A DNA stretch of 5,645 bases from Treponema sp. (lineage in GTDB: Bacteria; Spirochaetota; Spirochaetia; Treponematales; Breznakiellaceae). The number at the start of each line of letters is the position of its first letter. Position 1 is the first letter of the stretch. The stretch spans positions 1-5,645 of the forward strand of contig JAISZE010000029.1 of assembly GCA_031269405.1 (NCBI GenBank). Direction: 5' to 3'. Under the pieces are notes generated by a model. The model was not told the DNA's origin and did not search any database. It was given only the letters and a program-made list of their open reading frames with translations. Shown here piece after piece: positions 5,444 to 5,645 of this stretch. The position numbers and the translations under genes are program-made.

Positions 5444-5645
5444 GTAAAACAGCATTGGAAGAAAGGCGGAGAATTATCATCCGTATGAAAGAAAACGGCA
5501 GCAGCCCCGCTGAAATAACAGCTGCTGCCGGCTGTTCGCGCCAAACTATATATCCATTGTGGAACAAATGGAAAAAGAGTAAGAATAAAGAAAAAACAAT
5601 TGCGGTAAAAAAATGCGGCAGGCCGTTTGGATATGGGCGTACACT
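5416..5645 (+). CDS. IS630-family transposase, N-terminal 76 codons, truncated by the window edge
   Basis: The frame opens right after a TGA (5410-5412) with the ATG at 5416 and continues to the window end. The product begins MEKQDGRKLSKTALEERRR, which resembles the DGRKLS-type start of IS630-family transposases. A helix-turn-helix follows at about residues 28-54 (SPAEITAAAGCSRQTIYPLW), then a basic linker leading to GRPFGYGRT, the usual approach to the second DNA-binding or catalytic part. The DDE catalytic domain would lie beyond the window, so activity cannot be judged. GAAGG touches the ATG and is too close to be an efficient ribosome binding site. An alternative ATG at 5485 would remove the family-typical N-terminus. 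Its first 28 bases overlap the end of the small upstream frame. Confidence 0.8.
   Translation, partial: MEKQDGRKLSKTALEERRRIIIRMKENGSSPAEITAAAGCSRQTIYPLWNKWKKSKNKEKTIAVKKCGRPFGYGRT
5496..5530 (+). repeat. 10 bp perfect inverted repeat inside the transposase start
   Basis: CGGCAGCAGC (5496-5505) and GCTGCTGCCG (5521-5530) are perfect inverted copies around a 15 nt loop. The arms encode part of the helix-turn-helix (GSS and AAAG), so the symmetry may be chance from Ser and Ala codons. In the mRNA it could form a hairpin about 80 nt after the start codon. Confidence 0.6.

Larger units (their letters stand above)
5381..5645 (+). mobile_element. Left part of an IS630-family insertion sequence, right end outside the window
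   Basis: The element is identified by its transposase N-terminus (5416 onward). The left boundary is a guess. IS630-family elements insert at TA, and an alternating TA tract (5372-5380) lies just before the transposase, so the end could be near 5381. No terminal inverted repeat can be verified because the other end is outside the window. Confidence 0.35.

Noticed and set aside
5358..5567. Minus-strand frames across the transposase start
   Set aside because: They overlap the family-identified transposase N-terminus and show no domain or ribosome binding site of note.
1..5645. CRISPR arrays, tRNA or rRNA genes, riboswitches, phage genes
   Set aside because: No spaced direct repeats, cloverleaf with CCA-type ends, rRNA-like stretches or recognised aptamer patterns were seen on either strand.

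Overview
The window looks like a diderm bacterium of about 50% GC, most probably a Treponema-like spirochaete. This is an inference from the style of the proteins (the hybrid-kinase H-box region, the MCE permease, a loose lipobox) and is not proven by the sequence. Two compositions are present. Positions 1-5050 are moderately to strongly GC-rich, and positions 5056-5415 are very AT-rich (about 28% GC by hand count over 5101-5400).

Left edge (1-195, minus strand). The first 23 codons of an unidentified gene start at 69, behind a perfect AGGAGG ribosome binding site. A good sigma70-type promoter (TTGACG, 17 bp, TATTAT) lies just after the stop codon of the next gene. Between promoter and start codon is a GC-rich hairpin with a 14 bp perfect core, so the predicted mRNA would begin almost at the hairpin.

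MCE/Mla lipid-transport operon (196-3708, minus strand). In transcription order it encodes an MlaE-type permease, an MlaF-type ATPase, an MlaD-type single-pass MCE protein and a TPR-repeat lipoprotein. The genes are packed tightly (10 bp gap, ATGA overlap, 30 bp gap), which indicates one transcript. Together they should move lipids between inner and outer membrane: MlaE and MlaF form the ABC engine, MlaD is the periplasmic MCE ring, and the lipoprotein is a candidate periplasmic or outer-membrane accessory. No MlaB (STAS) or MlaC gene is present.

Divergent signalling gene (3791-5017, plus strand). Across an 82 bp AT-rich spacer lies a short hybrid histidine kinase (HisKA, HATPase, REC) with no sensor domain and no membrane segment. 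It is followed by overlapping, mutually exclusive hairpins.

Right edge (5056-5645, plus strand). An AT-rich block carries a near-consensus promoter and an unrecognised protein of about 92 aa. The promoter overlaps the longest possible start codon and so argues for the internal start. It is followed by the first 76 codons of an IS630-family transposase that runs off the window. This end looks like accessory or mobile DNA beside a housekeeping locus.
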